Positions 1 through 9,000 are shown, counted from the first letter of the stretch. The stretch is DNA of 64,000 bases from Bacillota bacterium (GCA_023410575.1 JAEYPP010000057.1:30639-94638), one strand, 5' to 3'. A program made the numbers and translations. Notes: generated by a model from the letters alone, not told the origin.

Positions 1-1421
1 TTAGCTGTATCCTTTAAATCCTTATCTGACATTCCCTTTTGATTTCCTTTTGGAATACCAAGTAACGTGATTGGTGGAAATTCATACTTCTTTACTTCCT
101 CTACCGATTGGTTAATATCAAGAGCTTCATCACTGTGATTTGTCTTTTGATGCGCCGATTGTGTAGAGCTTTGTTTGAAAGCTTCACGTTCAGCCATCGA
201 TGTAGCCACTTGTTTAGAATCCGTGTACTGGCTAGAAAGAACTTCACCAGTTTCTGTATTGATTACTTCTTCACTCTCGTGATTTTTTAGCATCGATGAT
301 TCTAATCCTGCCTCCGAATCATAGTATGGACGCTGTGTTACAGAGGTTGACACCTCAGAATGAGGCATCGTAGCCAGATCATCAATGTTGTCCGTTGAAT
401 CTTCAATAACTCCAAATTTCCTCTTTAACTCCTGTTCATAAATTGAATTAACATCCTCTATCATCTTCTCGGATGGTCCAAAGCTTAGATTCATTTCTTC
501 TGATTTGATTTCCTGAAGTTCTACCTGTCCTCTTTGATTATGAGTAATTGGTATCTCTTGAACCTCTTCAAACTCAGAAGCATGTAATCTTCCTTTTCGT
601 TTCAATTCTTCTAAGAAGTCAATCTTTTCCTGCATTTCTTCCTTAGCAAAATCATCAGATAAATCATTATCCTCTTTCATCCCAGGCTTACCTAACGTTA
701 CAATTCTAGGTTTTTTCTTAGGTTCGCTATATGCAATGTCCTCGATATCCATTTGCTCATATTCATCTGCATTCATTGCTCGAAGTTCTCGATAGTTATG
801 AATTTTTTCTTCACCCTTCTTACTAATCAAAGATAAAATTGCTTTCCCACTGATGAAAATCACACAGATCAATATAACTACAATTAAAATTAACACGGTA
901 GCAATAGAACCAAAAAAACGATTCAGTGGAACCGTAAGTACGGCTCCTATTAGTCCTCCACCACCCATACCATTTTTACATTCTGTATAATATTGAAAAA
1001 AGCTCCATTCAGCCTCATATCCATAAATCATCTGAATCAAAGCTGTAATAGCAAATAATAAAACAATACAACCTATAATCTTTCTTTTTGCAATCACATT
1101 ACCACGGTTGGAAACAGAAAACGCCACTCCAAAGAACAATGCAAAAGGAAATAGATATGTAAAAGTTCCAATCATACCAAACAAAAAATTGTTTAACCAG
1201 TCACCTACAGGACCACACAGATTGAAATAACTAAGTACTAATAAAACCGATATCAAAAACGTTATAATTAAGATAACCTCATCACGAATGGAATCGTTCG
1301 CTTTTTGGGGTTGCATAACCTCAGCCTTTCGCTTTTTTTCAGCTACAGAACGGGGTTTTTGAGTACTTTTTTTTGTTTGAGTTATCTGTCGTTTTCTTCC
1401 ATCCGTTTTTTTTGCAGCCAT
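1..1421 (-). CDS. DNA translocase FtsK/SpoIIIE, N-terminal part (runs off window)
   Basis: The reading frame opens at an ATG at 1421 behind a strong AGGAGG site and stays open to the window edge (473 codons, no stop). I translated it from the sequence. It begins with a lysine-rich cytoplasmic stretch. Several hydrophobic segments follow at roughly residues 48-190, matching the membrane domain of FtsK/SpoIIIE. A long acidic, low-complexity linker comes next, and the visible part ends in YEFPPITLLGIPKGNQ, the usual entry to the alpha-beta motor domain. The Walker ATPase and gamma domains must lie outside. The family pumps chromosomal DNA through the division or sporulation septum. Its place next to tepA and an M16 peptidase matches spoIIIE in Bacillus, so SpoIIIE is somewhat more likely than a vegetative FtsK; the sequence alone does not decide. 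Confidence 0.9.
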   Translation of the reverse strand, partial: MAAKKTDGRKRQITQTKKSTQKPRSVAEKKRKAEVMQPQKANDSIRDEVILIITFLISVLLVLSYFNLCGPVGDWLNNFLFGMIGTFTYLFPFALFFGVAFSVSNRGNVIAKRKIIGCIVLLFAITALIQMIYGYEAEWSFFQYYTECKNGMGGGGLIGAVLTVPLNRFFGSIATVLILIVVILICVIFISGKAILSLISKKGEEKIHNYRELRAMNADEYEQMDIEDIAYSEPKKKPRIVTLGKPGMKEDNDLSDDFAKEEMQEKIDFLEELKRKGRLHASEFEEVQEIPITHNQRGQVELQEIKSEEMNLSFGPSEKMIEDVNSIYEQELKRKFGVIEDSTDNIDDLATMPHSEVSTSVTQRPYYDSEAGLESSMLKNHESEEVINTETGEVLSSQYTDSKQVATSMAEREAFKQSSTQSAHQKTNHSDEALDINQSVEEVKKYEFPPITLLGIPKGNQKGMSDKDLKDTA

Positions 1422-1490
1422 TAAATTCCTCCTAACTTCATAAAACAATAAAAAATGAGTTTGACTTATTCTCATCTTTTAGAACAAAAC

Positions 1491-1520
1491 AATAGACCGA
1501 ACGGAAACGAACGATCTATT
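1491..1520 (-). terminator. Imperfect hairpin terminator after uppP
   Basis: AATAGA pairs with TCTATT around a partly paired core. On the minus strand it is followed by GTTTTGTTCT. It lies 40 bases past the uppP stop and before the ftsK ribosome binding site. Confidence 0.5.
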
Positions 1521-1559
1521 GGTTGTCGATACCATATTTATATTATAACTAGGATAACT

Positions 1560-2384
1560 TTATCTTGCAACTAGAAAGTAACCAATCACAAGACATCCTA
1601 ATCCAATTCTATACCAACCAAATGGTATAAATGTATTTCTCTTTAAGTAACTGAGTAAGAACTTAATTACAATAATAGAAACTACAAAAGCACTTAACAT
1701 TCCAAGAATAAGTACGAGTAATTCATTCGGTGTAAAATTCAATCCAAACTGAAAAATCTTAAGAGCAGACATACCGAACATTACTGGAACTGCAAGATAA
1801 AAAGTAAATTCTGTCGCAGCCAATCTAGATGCACCAATTAACATGGCTCCAACGATTGTAGCTCCTGATCGTGAAGTACCAGGCAGGATGGATAAAACCT
1901 GAAACAAACCAATCATGAATGCCATCTGATATGTGATTTCAGAGATGTGATTCACTTTCGCCATCTTGCCTTTATGGAGCTTCTCAATAACAATAAAGAG
2001 AATACCATAGATAATTAACATAGCTGCAATTACATAAGGGGTTTTAAAATGTGCATCTACAATATCATCAAGTTTAAAGTACGCAATCATTCCTGGAATA
2101 ATTGCTACAAATATTTTAAACCATAAGTTCCAGGTGTCTTTTTTGCAAAAGTATTTCTCTTTTGTTGAAAAGGGCCATAGTTTCTTAAAATACAAGACTA
2201 CGACAGCCAAAATAGCGCCAAGTTGTATTACATACTCAAACATCTTCATAAATTTTTCATCCATATTTAAGTGAAGAAACTCATCAACTAGAATCAGATG
2301 TCCTGTACTACTAATCGGTAACCATTCTGTAATTCCCTCGACAATTCCAAGAATAATTACCTTCAAAATCTCAAGAATATCCAT
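1560..2384 (-). CDS. uppP: Undecaprenyl-diphosphatase UppP (BacA)
   Basis: A 274-residue, strongly hydrophobic protein of the usual family length. It carries both signature motifs: EGITEWLPISSTGH near residues 16-29 and PGTSRSGAT near residue 168. It dephosphorylates undecaprenyl pyrophosphate at the membrane, recycling the lipid carrier for peptidoglycan and other wall polymers; high dosage gives bacitracin resistance. It sits between tepA and ftsK with its own apparent promoter and terminator, so it is probably transcribed alone. No truncation or missing motif is seen. Confidence 0.96.
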   Translation of the reverse strand: MDILEILKVIILGIVEGITEWLPISSTGHLILVDEFLHLNMDEKFMKMFEYVIQLGAILAVVVLYFKKLWPFSTKEKYFCKKDTWNLWFKIFVAIIPGMIAYFKLDDIVDAHFKTPYVIAAMLIIYGILFIVIEKLHKGKMAKVNHISEITYQMAFMIGLFQVLSILPGTSRSGATIVGAMLIGASRLAATEFTFYLAVPVMFGMSALKIFQFGLNFTPNELLVLILGMLSAFVVSIIVIKFLLSYLKRNTFIPFGWYRIGLGCLVIGYFLVAR

Positions 2385-2417
2385 ATCTTATCTCCCTATA
2401 ATTTCAGACTATTAGTA

Positions 2418-2446
2418 ATTCTACCACAACCAAAATAGAAAAACAA
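2418..2446 (-). promoter_or_regulatory. Likely sigma-A promoter for uppP
   Basis: On the minus strand TTGTTT (2446-2441) is followed after 17 bases by TAGAAT (2423-2418), preceded by TGG, which gives an extended -10. The uppP start is 34 bases downstream of the -10. The -35 box is weak. Confidence 0.5.
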
Positions 2447-2490
2447 GATACAGACATTCCGCCTTTTTCCTTAATTCTTTGCCTTATCCT

Positions 2491-3471
2491 TTATTTATTT
2501 GTCTTATTCTCCTCGATTAGTGAATGTAATTTTGCCATAGCTTGCTTAATTCCACCAATCTCGTTAATTAATCCTTCCTTTACACATTCCTGTCCGACAA
2601 GAATTGTTCCTAAGTCTTTTGTTAAAATACCTGTTTTCATCATCATCTCTTCCATACGTTCTTTTTTCAAATTTGAATGTTGACTAACGAATCCAACAAT
2701 ACGATCTTGAATGAGATGAAAATACTCAAAAGTTTGAGGAGCGCCAATCACCATACCTGACATACGTACTGGATGTATAATCATTGTACCCGTAGGGACG
2801 ATAAAGGAGTAGTCCGTAGCTACTGCAAGTGGGACACCAATCGAGTGAGAATCACCAATCACTAAAGAAACAGTTGGTACGCTTAATGTGGAAATCATTT
2901 CAGCTAAAGCTAAACCACAGGAAACATCCCCACCTACCGTATTGATTAATATAAGCAAACCATCCGTAGTTGTATCATCTTCAATGGTAGCTAACTGTGG
3001 CAGTACATGCTCATACTTCGTACTTTTTGTATTCGACGAAAGACACTCATGTCCTTCAATTTCGCCGATAATCGACAATAAATGAATCTTATGATTTTTT
3101 TCATTTTCATCGAGAGTTGCTTGTCCATATTCTGAGATTTCATCCTCTCGTGCTTTCTTTTTATCAATATCCTCTTTTTTATCATTTTGAACCATTCTAT
3201 TGTCATTATTGTTTCTTTTACCACTATTACTGTCATTATTGTTTCTTATTCCACTGTTACTTTCATTATTATTTCTTTTTCCACTAATACTGTCTTTATT
3301 ATTTCTTATTCCACTATTGCTGTCATTATTGTTTTTTATTCCATTATTGCTGTCATTATTGTTTTTGTTATATCCTCGCTCCCTATGCTTGCCTTCATTG
3401 AAATTGGTTCCGTAATCATATTCAACATCCTTTGGTTCACCACAAAGGATAAAATTCACCTCATGTTCCAT
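2491..3471 (-). CDS. tepA: TepA-type ClpP-family serine protease with repeat-bearing N-terminus
   Basis: 326 residues. The C-terminal half (about 128-320) is a ClpP/crotonase fold: INTVGGDVSCGLALAEMI, the nucleophile motif GDSHSIGVP (Ser210) and MIIHPVRM with the likely catalytic His233. This arrangement is typical of TepA (YmfB), which in Bacillus lies beside spoIIIE and has been linked to protein translocation and degradation of small proteins. The first 125 residues are unusual: residues 37-90 are five and a half copies of a ten-residue Asn/Ser/Gly unit (NNNDSNSGIR), then a charged stretch. Ordinary family members lack this. There is no signal peptide. The ribosome binding site GAGGTG lies in the arm of a strong hairpin (see that entry). 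Confidence 0.85.
   Translation of the reverse strand: MEHEVNFILCGEPKDVEYDYGTNFNEGKHRERGYNKNNNDSNNGIKNNNDSNSGIRNNKDSISGKRNNNESNSGIRNNNDSNSGKRNNNDNRMVQNDKKEDIDKKKAREDEISEYGQATLDENEKNHKIHLLSIIGEIEGHECLSSNTKSTKYEHVLPQLATIEDDTTTDGLLILINTVGGDVSCGLALAEMISTLSVPTVSLVIGDSHSIGVPLAVATDYSFIVPTGTMIIHPVRMSGMVIGAPQTFEYFHLIQDRIVGFVSQHSNLKKERMEEMMMKTGILTKDLGTILVGQECVKEGLINEIGGIKQAMAKLHSLIEENKTNK
3202..3363 (-). repeat. 30-bp in-frame tandem repeat in tepA
   Basis: Five complete and one partial 30-bp units encode NNNDSNNGIK, NNNDSNSGIR, NNKDSISGKR, NNNESNSGIR, NNNDSNSGKR and NNND. The period is a multiple of three, so copy-number changes would keep the frame. Confidence 0.9.
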
Positions 3472-3478
3472 AAAAACA

Positions 3479-3543
3479 CCTCACACCATATATTTAGCTA
3501 CTTACTATCACTTTGTAAGTAAGGCTCTCCTTTATAGTGTGAG
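3479..3543 (-). promoter_or_regulatory. Two-tier hairpin covering the tepA ribosome binding site
   Basis: On the minus strand CCTCACACTATA (3543-3532) pairs over 12 bp, with one G-U, with TATGGTGTGAGG (3490-3479). Inside, TTACTTAC pairs with GTAAGTAG around a 9-base loop. The 3' arm contains the GAGGTG ribosome binding site, and TGTTTTT follows directly before the ATG. It can act as a terminator for the M16 gene, as a translation block for tepA, or both. On the plus strand it is also followed by TTTTT. Confidence 0.7.
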
Positions 3544-3564
3544 GTTTTTAAATTCTTTTTATGC

Positions 3565-4917
3565 TTATTTTGCTTGAAAGTCTTTTTGGAACACTTTTTT
3601 TATTGTAGAAAAGCTAACTCCATTTTCAGAACCGACAACGCACATACTCGGAATATTATCTACAAATATTTTCTTTGTAAAATCTGTGATATCCTCTACG
3701 GTGACGCTATCAATGCCCTCAATAATCTGATCTAGGGTTTTGATTGCACCACGAAATAATATTCCCTTCGCATTTGAATTCATACGAGATTTCGCACTTT
3801 CACTTGACATAATATATTCTGTCTTTACCTGAGATTTATGAGTCTGTAACTCCATTACGTCGATTGACTTACTAATGATTTCATCAATTGCTTTCTTTGT
3901 CTCTTTTAAGACCGTAATCGCTTGAGAAGGATTTACCGTAATATCAATATGAAACAAACCCGTTTTTTCAAAAGAGCTCCCATAGGAGTAAATAGAATAA
4001 ACCAAAGAAAGTTCTTCTCGGATTTTTTGAAATAATCTCGAGTTGTTACTACCACCAAACATTGAATTAAAAATCGTAAATATAATCGACTCTTCTGATT
4101 TAAGTGAAATAGAGGAATAAGCAATATTCATATGTAATTGCTCATTTTCCTTATGTCGAAAACAAAAACAAGGATAATAAACTGGTACCTTCGAATTTAG
4201 CTTTGAGTATTTCTTTTCATATGGTGGTAAATAAAAATCTTTGCTCTGTAAAAACTGAGTTGTGGCTTGGATTGCCTTCGAACTCGTACCAGGTATTATA
4301 GAAAAATATGCTTCTAACATTGGAATCAAGGTCTCTTCCTCAAAATTACCTGCTACAGAGATTAGCATGTTTTCTCCACGATAATGAAGACTCATATAAT
4401 CTAGTAACTGTTGCCTTGTAAAGCTCTTTACATTTGTTTTCGTACCAGAGATAATATAACCTAGGGACTGATTTTTATATACGTTCTGTTGTAATAGTTC
4501 ATGTACTAAATCATCCGCCGAATCCGCATACATATCAATTTCTTCGTAAATAACACGTTTTTCCTTTTTTATATCATCTACATCAAAGTTTGAATGAATC
4601 AACATATCTGCTATTAAATCGATTAATGTCGTTAAATTTTCAGTGGTTGTAGATCCATAATAGCAAGTCACTTCTTTTCCTGTAAATGCATTCACGTCAT
4701 CACCAATACTAGCTATTAAGTCTGCCAATTGTTTTGCTGTCCGACTTTTAGTGCCTTTAAATAGCATATGCTCAATCATATGTGATATGCCATTATTCTC
4801 TTTTGTCTCATTCACCGATCCAACTTTAATCCAAACGCCAAAGGAAGCCGTCCTAAGATAGGATAGCTTCTCTGTAACCACCTTTATTCCATTACTTAAT
4901 GTAGTTTGCTTCATCAT
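3565..4917 (-). CDS. M16-family zinc peptidase (MlpA/YmxG-like)
   Basis: The inverted zinc motif HMIEH is at residues 46-50 counted from the ATG at 4917. The third ligand glutamate lies 76 residues after the second histidine, in RVIYEEIDM, which is the standard M16 pattern. The product is about 450 residues, matching the single-chain processing-peptidase-like proteins that follow pnp in Bacillus. The open frame extends to a TTG at 4983, but no good ribosome binding site precedes it. The ATG at 4917 or 4914 begins the conserved part, though its nearest purine-rich site is about 20 bases away, so the start is uncertain. The natural substrate is not known from the sequence. It lies between the EIIA-like gene and tepA. 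Confidence 0.9.
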   Translation of the reverse strand: MMKQTTLSNGIKVVTEKLSYLRTASFGVWIKVGSVNETKENNGISHMIEHMLFKGTKSRTAKQLADLIASIGDDVNAFTGKEVTCYYGSTTTENLTTLIDLIADMLIHSNFDVDDIKKEKRVIYEEIDMYADSADDLVHELLQQNVYKNQSLGYIISGTKTNVKSFTRQQLLDYMSLHYRGENMLISVAGNFEEETLIPMLEAYFSIIPGTSSKAIQATTQFLQSKDFYLPPYEKKYSKLNSKVPVYYPCFCFRHKENEQLHMNIAYSSISLKSEESIIFTIFNSMFGGSNNSRLFQKIREELSLVYSIYSYGSSFEKTGLFHIDITVNPSQAITVLKETKKAIDEIISKSIDVMELQTHKSQVKTEYIMSSESAKSRMNSNAKGILFRGAIKTLDQIIEGIDSVTVEDITDFTKKIFVDNIPSMCVVGSENGVSFSTIKKVFQKDFQAK

Positions 4918-5042
4918 ATTATTAATAGCAAAAGCCACTCCTCTTTTAATCCTTGTATTTTTCTTATGATACCTATTTATCAATATAATTTAAATAGGTA
5001 TTAATTACTTATAAGTTTATCAAATTCGACGTAAAATATCAA

Positions 5043-5825
5043 CTATGATTCTAAGCGTATTGTCAAAACCTTATCTCCATGGGATACGTAGTTTGCCCTC
5101 TTCATTAAAATCAACTGATTTGCTTTATAACTAGATAACTCGAGATGAACAACAACGGGTCTGTTATTCTTCTTAATCAGTCCTGTTTGAAACTGTCCGA
5201 TCAATTCACCCATACAAATGCTTGAACCATTTCTCACTTTCATTTCAAAACAGTCATTAAGCATTTCTGTATCATTCGCTTTGTATTTCACTTCAATTAT
5301 AACCTCTGTACCAGTATCTGATTTTACATGCAAAATCTTACTATTCTCGTCCCAAGATATAACGCCATTCATAGGGGCATATATTTTATCATCATTAGGA
5401 ACTAAGACTACACCTGGTTTATGATATCCTTCCCCTATTGCTTCCTCGATATTCTCAAAAGTAGATACCACCTCTGCGTTGCAAGGACTAAAGATCATTA
5501 ATAACTTATTCTTTCGATCCAATTCAAGCTTCTTTTGAATTTCAGAGTTCTCTCTTTCCTTTAACTCTTTCCATATATTTTCTTCATCAATGCGATCTGG
5601 ATGACTTCTACGGTGAGAAACTCTTGCTCCATCTAAGCGCTCGTTGGAAGTGTAAGTCTTAGCTTCAAAGTTCTGAACTGATTTCGTATTCGATTTATTA
5701 TTTTGTTTATTGTGATTCTTATTGTCTGCTTTCCTTTTATACCATATATATAAAATAAAACATGTGACTAATATAGCGAGTGATATAATACCCACCCATA
5801 AAATTACTTTTTCAAAACCAGACAT
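5043..5825 (-). CDS. Membrane-anchored EIIA(Glc)-like protein lacking the active-site histidines
   Basis: 260 residues, with a good ribosome binding site (AAAGGAG). One membrane segment at about residues 8-28 is followed by a charged linker. A C-terminal domain from about residue 110 then follows the glucose-type PTS IIA domain closely: SPCNAEVVS, GEGYHKPGVVLVP, KIYAPMNGVISW, TGTEVIIEVKY, and FEMKVRNGSSICMGELIG. The two key histidines of active EIIA (in TKHAIGI and LIHVG) are replaced: ILHVKSD has its His out of register, and IIEVKY has Glu. So the beta-sandwich fold is probably kept without phosphotransfer. A binding or scaffold role is inference; no PTS genes are nearby. It sits between the PHP and M16 genes. 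Confidence 0.7.
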   Translation of the reverse strand: MSGFEKVILWVGIISLAILVTCFILYIWYKRKADNKNHNKQNNKSNTKSVQNFEAKTYTSNERLDGARVSHRRSHPDRIDEENIWKELKERENSEIQKKLELDRKNKLLMIFSPCNAEVVSTFENIEEAIGEGYHKPGVVLVPNDDKIYAPMNGVISWDENSKILHVKSDTGTEVIIEVKYKANDTEMLNDCFEMKVRNGSSICMGELIGQFQTGLIKKNNRPVVVHLELSSYKANQLILMKRANYVSHGDKVLTIRLES

Positions 5826-5904
5826 GGATTCTACTCCTTTACCATATTGGGTGTCTCACCCATTAGGTATAGTATCCCATCCTTCTTCTAGTTTATTCCA
5901 TATA

Positions 5905-6672
5905 TTAATCAAAAATATTGACTAGTAACGAAGGTTTTCCATAACACGAAAAACGTTCTTGTGTAGTTATCAGCATTTTTTCATTACGAGTTCTATGAGT
6001 ATCCGATGAAAGGGTCTTAATTGCAGCAACATAATCGTGAATTGTCTCTAGTCTTTCCGTAAATTGCATTCCAAAGCAATGACTTGAGACATTACTTGCA
6101 TGATGCATATCGGAACCACTTGTCATTGTGATTCCATTTTTTTTGCAATATTCATAGGCAAGCGTATCCATATAGCATTGATTTCCAAGATTCGCAACTT
6201 CCATTGCATCCACCGCATTTGGATGAAGGTTGATCTGACTTAGATAACTTCGTTCACGATATGGATGTGCCTGAACAACAAGTCCTCCATCTTTTCTAAC
6301 TGCATGGAACTGTTCTTGCTGATTCCAGTTTAACATCTCAGGATGACATAGAAGCCATTCCTTATCCAATCCATAAATTAGATATTCATCTCCATCATAA
6401 TTTTCTTCCCAGCCAAAGAAAACCTGGAAACCTTTTTTATCTCCTTCTTCTTTTGCATGTTCATATCCAAGACAAAAGCGATCTACCCACTCATTCCAAG
6501 GTAAATCTCTTGGCACACTTGTATTTCCATGATAGAAGTGATCCGTTACAATAATCCCTGTATATCCTAGCCTTTGATAATGATCAATATAGTCTTTAGC
6601 CCAGCAAGAAGAGCAAGCACTTGCTTCTTTTGTATGTAAGTGAGTCTCATAACGATATGTCAATTGATCCAT
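5905..6672 (-). CDS. PHP-domain phosphoesterase
   Basis: The start is the ATG at 6672, seven bases after AGGGAG; an upstream ATG at 6693 has only a weak site. The 255-residue protein has the metal-binding motifs of the PHP superfamily in order: ETHLHT, VTDHFYHG, GWEENY, QAHPYRE and GSDMHH. No polymerase or other extra domain is attached, so it resembles the histidinol-phosphatase-like stand-alone enzymes. The substrate cannot be read from the sequence. It lies directly downstream of pnp but after a strong hairpin, so cotranscription with pnp would need read-through. It is not in the his operon 24 kb away. Confidence 0.85.
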   Translation of the reverse strand: MDQLTYRYETHLHTKEASACSSCWAKDYIDHYQRLGYTGIIVTDHFYHGNTSVPRDLPWNEWVDRFCLGYEHAKEEGDKKGFQVFFGWEENYDGDEYLIYGLDKEWLLCHPEMLNWNQQEQFHAVRKDGGLVVQAHPYRERSYLSQINLHPNAVDAMEVANLGNQCYMDTLAYEYCKKNGITMTSGSDMHHASNVSSHCFGMQFTERLETIHDYVAAIKTLSSDTHRTRNEKMLITTQERFSCYGKPSLLVNIFD

Positions 6673-6740
6673 CCTTCGTCTCCCTACCTGCATTATACTT
6701 CTTCAATTATAACACAGAATTTCATGCTATTATGAATATA

Positions 6741-6767
6741 AGGGCCATTGCAAAATGCAATGGCCCT
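6741..6767 (-). terminator. Strong hairpin after pnp
   Basis: Perfect 12-bp stem AGGGCCATTGCA/TGCAATGGCCCT with a 3-base loop, 11 bases after the pnp stop. The following tail on the minus strand (TATATTC) is only moderately T-rich, so it may be an RNA-stabilising end as well as a terminator. Confidence 0.7.
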
Positions 6768-6777
6768 CCTTTATCTC

Positions 6778-8868
6778 TTATTCGTTACAGTCTTTGATAC
6801 TAAAGCTGATACGTCCCATCTTATCCTTGCCAAGACAAACAACTTTAACAACATCGCCTAATGTAAGAGCATCTTCAACGTGATTGATTCTTTCCTTGCT
6901 AATCTTAGAGATATGAACCATACCCTCTTTACCAGGAGCAAATTCTAAGAATGCACCAAATTCTTTGATACTGATTACTTTTCCTACAAATACTTGGCCT
7001 TCTTCAAAATCAGTTGTAATTGTCTTAATCATGTTAATTGCACGACTCATCGCTTCAGGATCAGTACCACAGACAGAAACTGCGCCTTCATCTGAGATAT
7101 CGATCTTCACGCCAGTTTGCTCAATAATCGCGTTGATTGTCTTACCTCTTTGACCAACAACATCACCAATCTTGGCTGGATCGATTTGAATCTGAATAAT
7201 CTTCGGAGCATATTTACCAACTTCTTCTCTAGGTTCTGCAATTACTGGAGTCATAATCTCATTGATAATATATTCTCTTGCAATCTTTGTCTTTCTGATT
7301 GCTTCTTCAACAATTGGTCTTGTTAAACCGTGAATTTTAATATCCATCTGAATTGCTGTAATACCATCATGTGTACCAGCAACCTTAAAGTCCATATCTC
7401 CAAAGAAATCTTCGAGTCCTTGAATATCGGTTAATACAAGATAATCATCATCGGTATCTCCAGTAACTAAACCGCAAGAAATACCAGCAACTTGCTTCTT
7501 AATTGGAACACCTGCTGCCATTAAAGATAAGGTAGATGCACAGATACTTGCCTGAGAAGTAGAACCGTTGGATTCCATTGTCTCAGAAACGGTACGGATT
7601 GCATATGGGAATTCAGCTTCACTTGGAAGTACTGGAACTAACGCTTTCTCAGCTAAAGCACCATGACCAATTTCACGACGTCCAGGTCCTCTACTTGGTT
7701 TTGTCTCACCAACAGAGTAGGATGGGAAGTTATAGTGATGCATATATCTCTTTGACGTTTCTGCTTCATCTAAGCCATCAATTCTTTGAGCATCCGATAA
7801 AGGTGCTAATGTAGTCACTGTTAATATCTGAGTTTGTCCACGAGTAAACATACCAGAACCATGTACTCTAGGAACAATATCAACTTCAGCAGCTAATGAA
7901 CGAATTTGATCAATTTGTCTGCCATCTGGACGTTTGTGATCTTTTAAAATCATCTTCCGAACTGTCTTTTTCTGATATTTATAAACAGCTTCATCAATTA
8001 AAGGCAACCAATCTTCATGCTCGGTAGCAAAAATTTCAGCTAATTTATCTTTAATCACACGAATATTCTCTTCTCTTACTTGTTTTACATCCGTAAATAC
8101 TGCTTCTTCCATCTCTTCTGGTGTTACGATTGCTTTCATAGCTTCAAACATCTCTTCCGGAATTTCACAGCTTACATAGCTATGCTTTTCTTTCCCACAT
8201 TCAGCAACAACCTTATCGATAAATTCAATTACCTGTTGATTAACTGCATGTGCCTCATAAATAGCTTCAATCATCTGATCTTCTGGGACTTCATTCGCAC
8301 CAGCTTCAATCATAATTACTTTGTCTCTTGTAGAAGCAACTGTTAATTGTAAATCAGAAACTGCTTTTTGAGCTGCATTAGGATTGAATACGAATTTACC
8401 ATCTACTAAACCAACTTGTGTTGTTGCACAAGGGCCATCAAATGGAATATCAGAAATTGCAACAGCAATTGCAGAACCAAGCATTGCAGTTAACTCTGGA
8501 CTACAATCTGGATCAACAGACATTACTAAATTGTTAAGGGTAACATCGTTACGATAATCCTTAGGGAATAAAGGACGCATAGGACGGTCAATTACTCTAG
8601 AAGTTAAGATAGAATTCTCACTTGCCTTTCCTTCTCTCTTATTAAAGCCTCCTGGGATTTTACCTACAGCATATAACTTTTCCTCATATTCAACACTTAA
8701 TGGGAAAAAGTCAATTCCTTCTCTTGGTTTGTCTGATGCAGTAGCGGTTGATAAAACTACCGTATCACCATAATGCATAAATGCAGCACCATTTGCTTGA
8801 GCTGCAACTCGACCGACATCAACAGTAAGTGTTCTGCCAGCGAGCTCCATTGAAAAACTCTTAAACAT
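6778..8868 (-). CDS. pnp: Polyribonucleotide nucleotidyltransferase (PNPase)
   Basis: 696 residues, full length. The first RNase PH core (about 1-140), helical linker, second PH core (about 310-540, with GRREIGHGALAEKAL), KH domain (about 552-612, VVGQRGKTINAIIEQTG) and S1 domain (about 622-692, VFVGKVISIKEFGAFLEF) follow in order. It degrades RNA phosphorolytically from the 3' end and can add tails; it is usually part of the RNA degradosome. The ATG at 8868 has AGGAG nine bases upstream. The promoter and a long structured leader are described separately. In Bacillus pnp directly follows rpsO; here rpsO is 8.5 kb away. Confidence 0.98.
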   Translation of the reverse strand: MFKSFSMELAGRTLTVDVGRVAAQANGAAFMHYGDTVVLSTATASDKPREGIDFFPLSVEYEEKLYAVGKIPGGFNKREGKASENSILTSRVIDRPMRPLFPKDYRNDVTLNNLVMSVDPDCSPELTAMLGSAIAVAISDIPFDGPCATTQVGLVDGKFVFNPNAAQKAVSDLQLTVASTRDKVIMIEAGANEVPEDQMIEAIYEAHAVNQQVIEFIDKVVAECGKEKHSYVSCEIPEEMFEAMKAIVTPEEMEEAVFTDVKQVREENIRVIKDKLAEIFATEHEDWLPLIDEAVYKYQKKTVRKMILKDHKRPDGRQIDQIRSLAAEVDIVPRVHGSGMFTRGQTQILTVTTLAPLSDAQRIDGLDEAETSKRYMHHYNFPSYSVGETKPSRGPGRREIGHGALAEKALVPVLPSEAEFPYAIRTVSETMESNGSTSQASICASTLSLMAAGVPIKKQVAGISCGLVTGDTDDDYLVLTDIQGLEDFFGDMDFKVAGTHDGITAIQMDIKIHGLTRPIVEEAIRKTKIAREYIINEIMTPVIAEPREEVGKYAPKIIQIQIDPAKIGDVVGQRGKTINAIIEQTGVKIDISDEGAVSVCGTDPEAMSRAINMIKTITTDFEEGQVFVGKVISIKEFGAFLEFAPGKEGMVHISKISKERINHVEDALTLGDVVKVVCLGKDKMGRISFSIKDCNE

Positions 8869-8893
8869 ATATAGTCTCCTTTGTTTTTATTAT

Positions 8894-8985
8894 GTGGAGA
8901 ACCCGAAACAACTGAAAACATCACTAAGCTCTCAATAGCAATAAACGTAATGATTTTTTCAGAAGTCTCGGAATATTCTCTCCAC
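8894..8985 (-). promoter_or_regulatory. Long hairpin in the pnp leader
   Basis: Four stacked helices on the minus strand: GTGGAGA/TCTCCAC, CCGAGAC/GTTTCGG, CTGAAAA/TTTTCAG and TCATTA/TAGTGA, about 27 bp in all, separated by small internal loops and closed by a 21-base loop. It ends 26 bases before the pnp ATG. A long duplex in the pnp leader is the known target of RNase III and PNPase autocontrol in E. coli; the same role here is inference. Confidence 0.65.
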
Positions 8986-9000
8986 GATTCCTTATTCTAA

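Noticed and set aside
108..290. Plus-strand frame at the left edge
   Set aside because: Opposite the ftsK/spoIIIE linker, no ribosome binding site, no protein-like features.
3187..3522. Plus-strand frames of Ser/Ile/Leu repeats opposite tepA
   Set aside because: Antisense shadow of the 30-bp repeats.
6978..8346. Several plus-strand frames opposite pnp
   Set aside because: Shadows of a certain gene, Cys/His/Phe-rich and without start signals.
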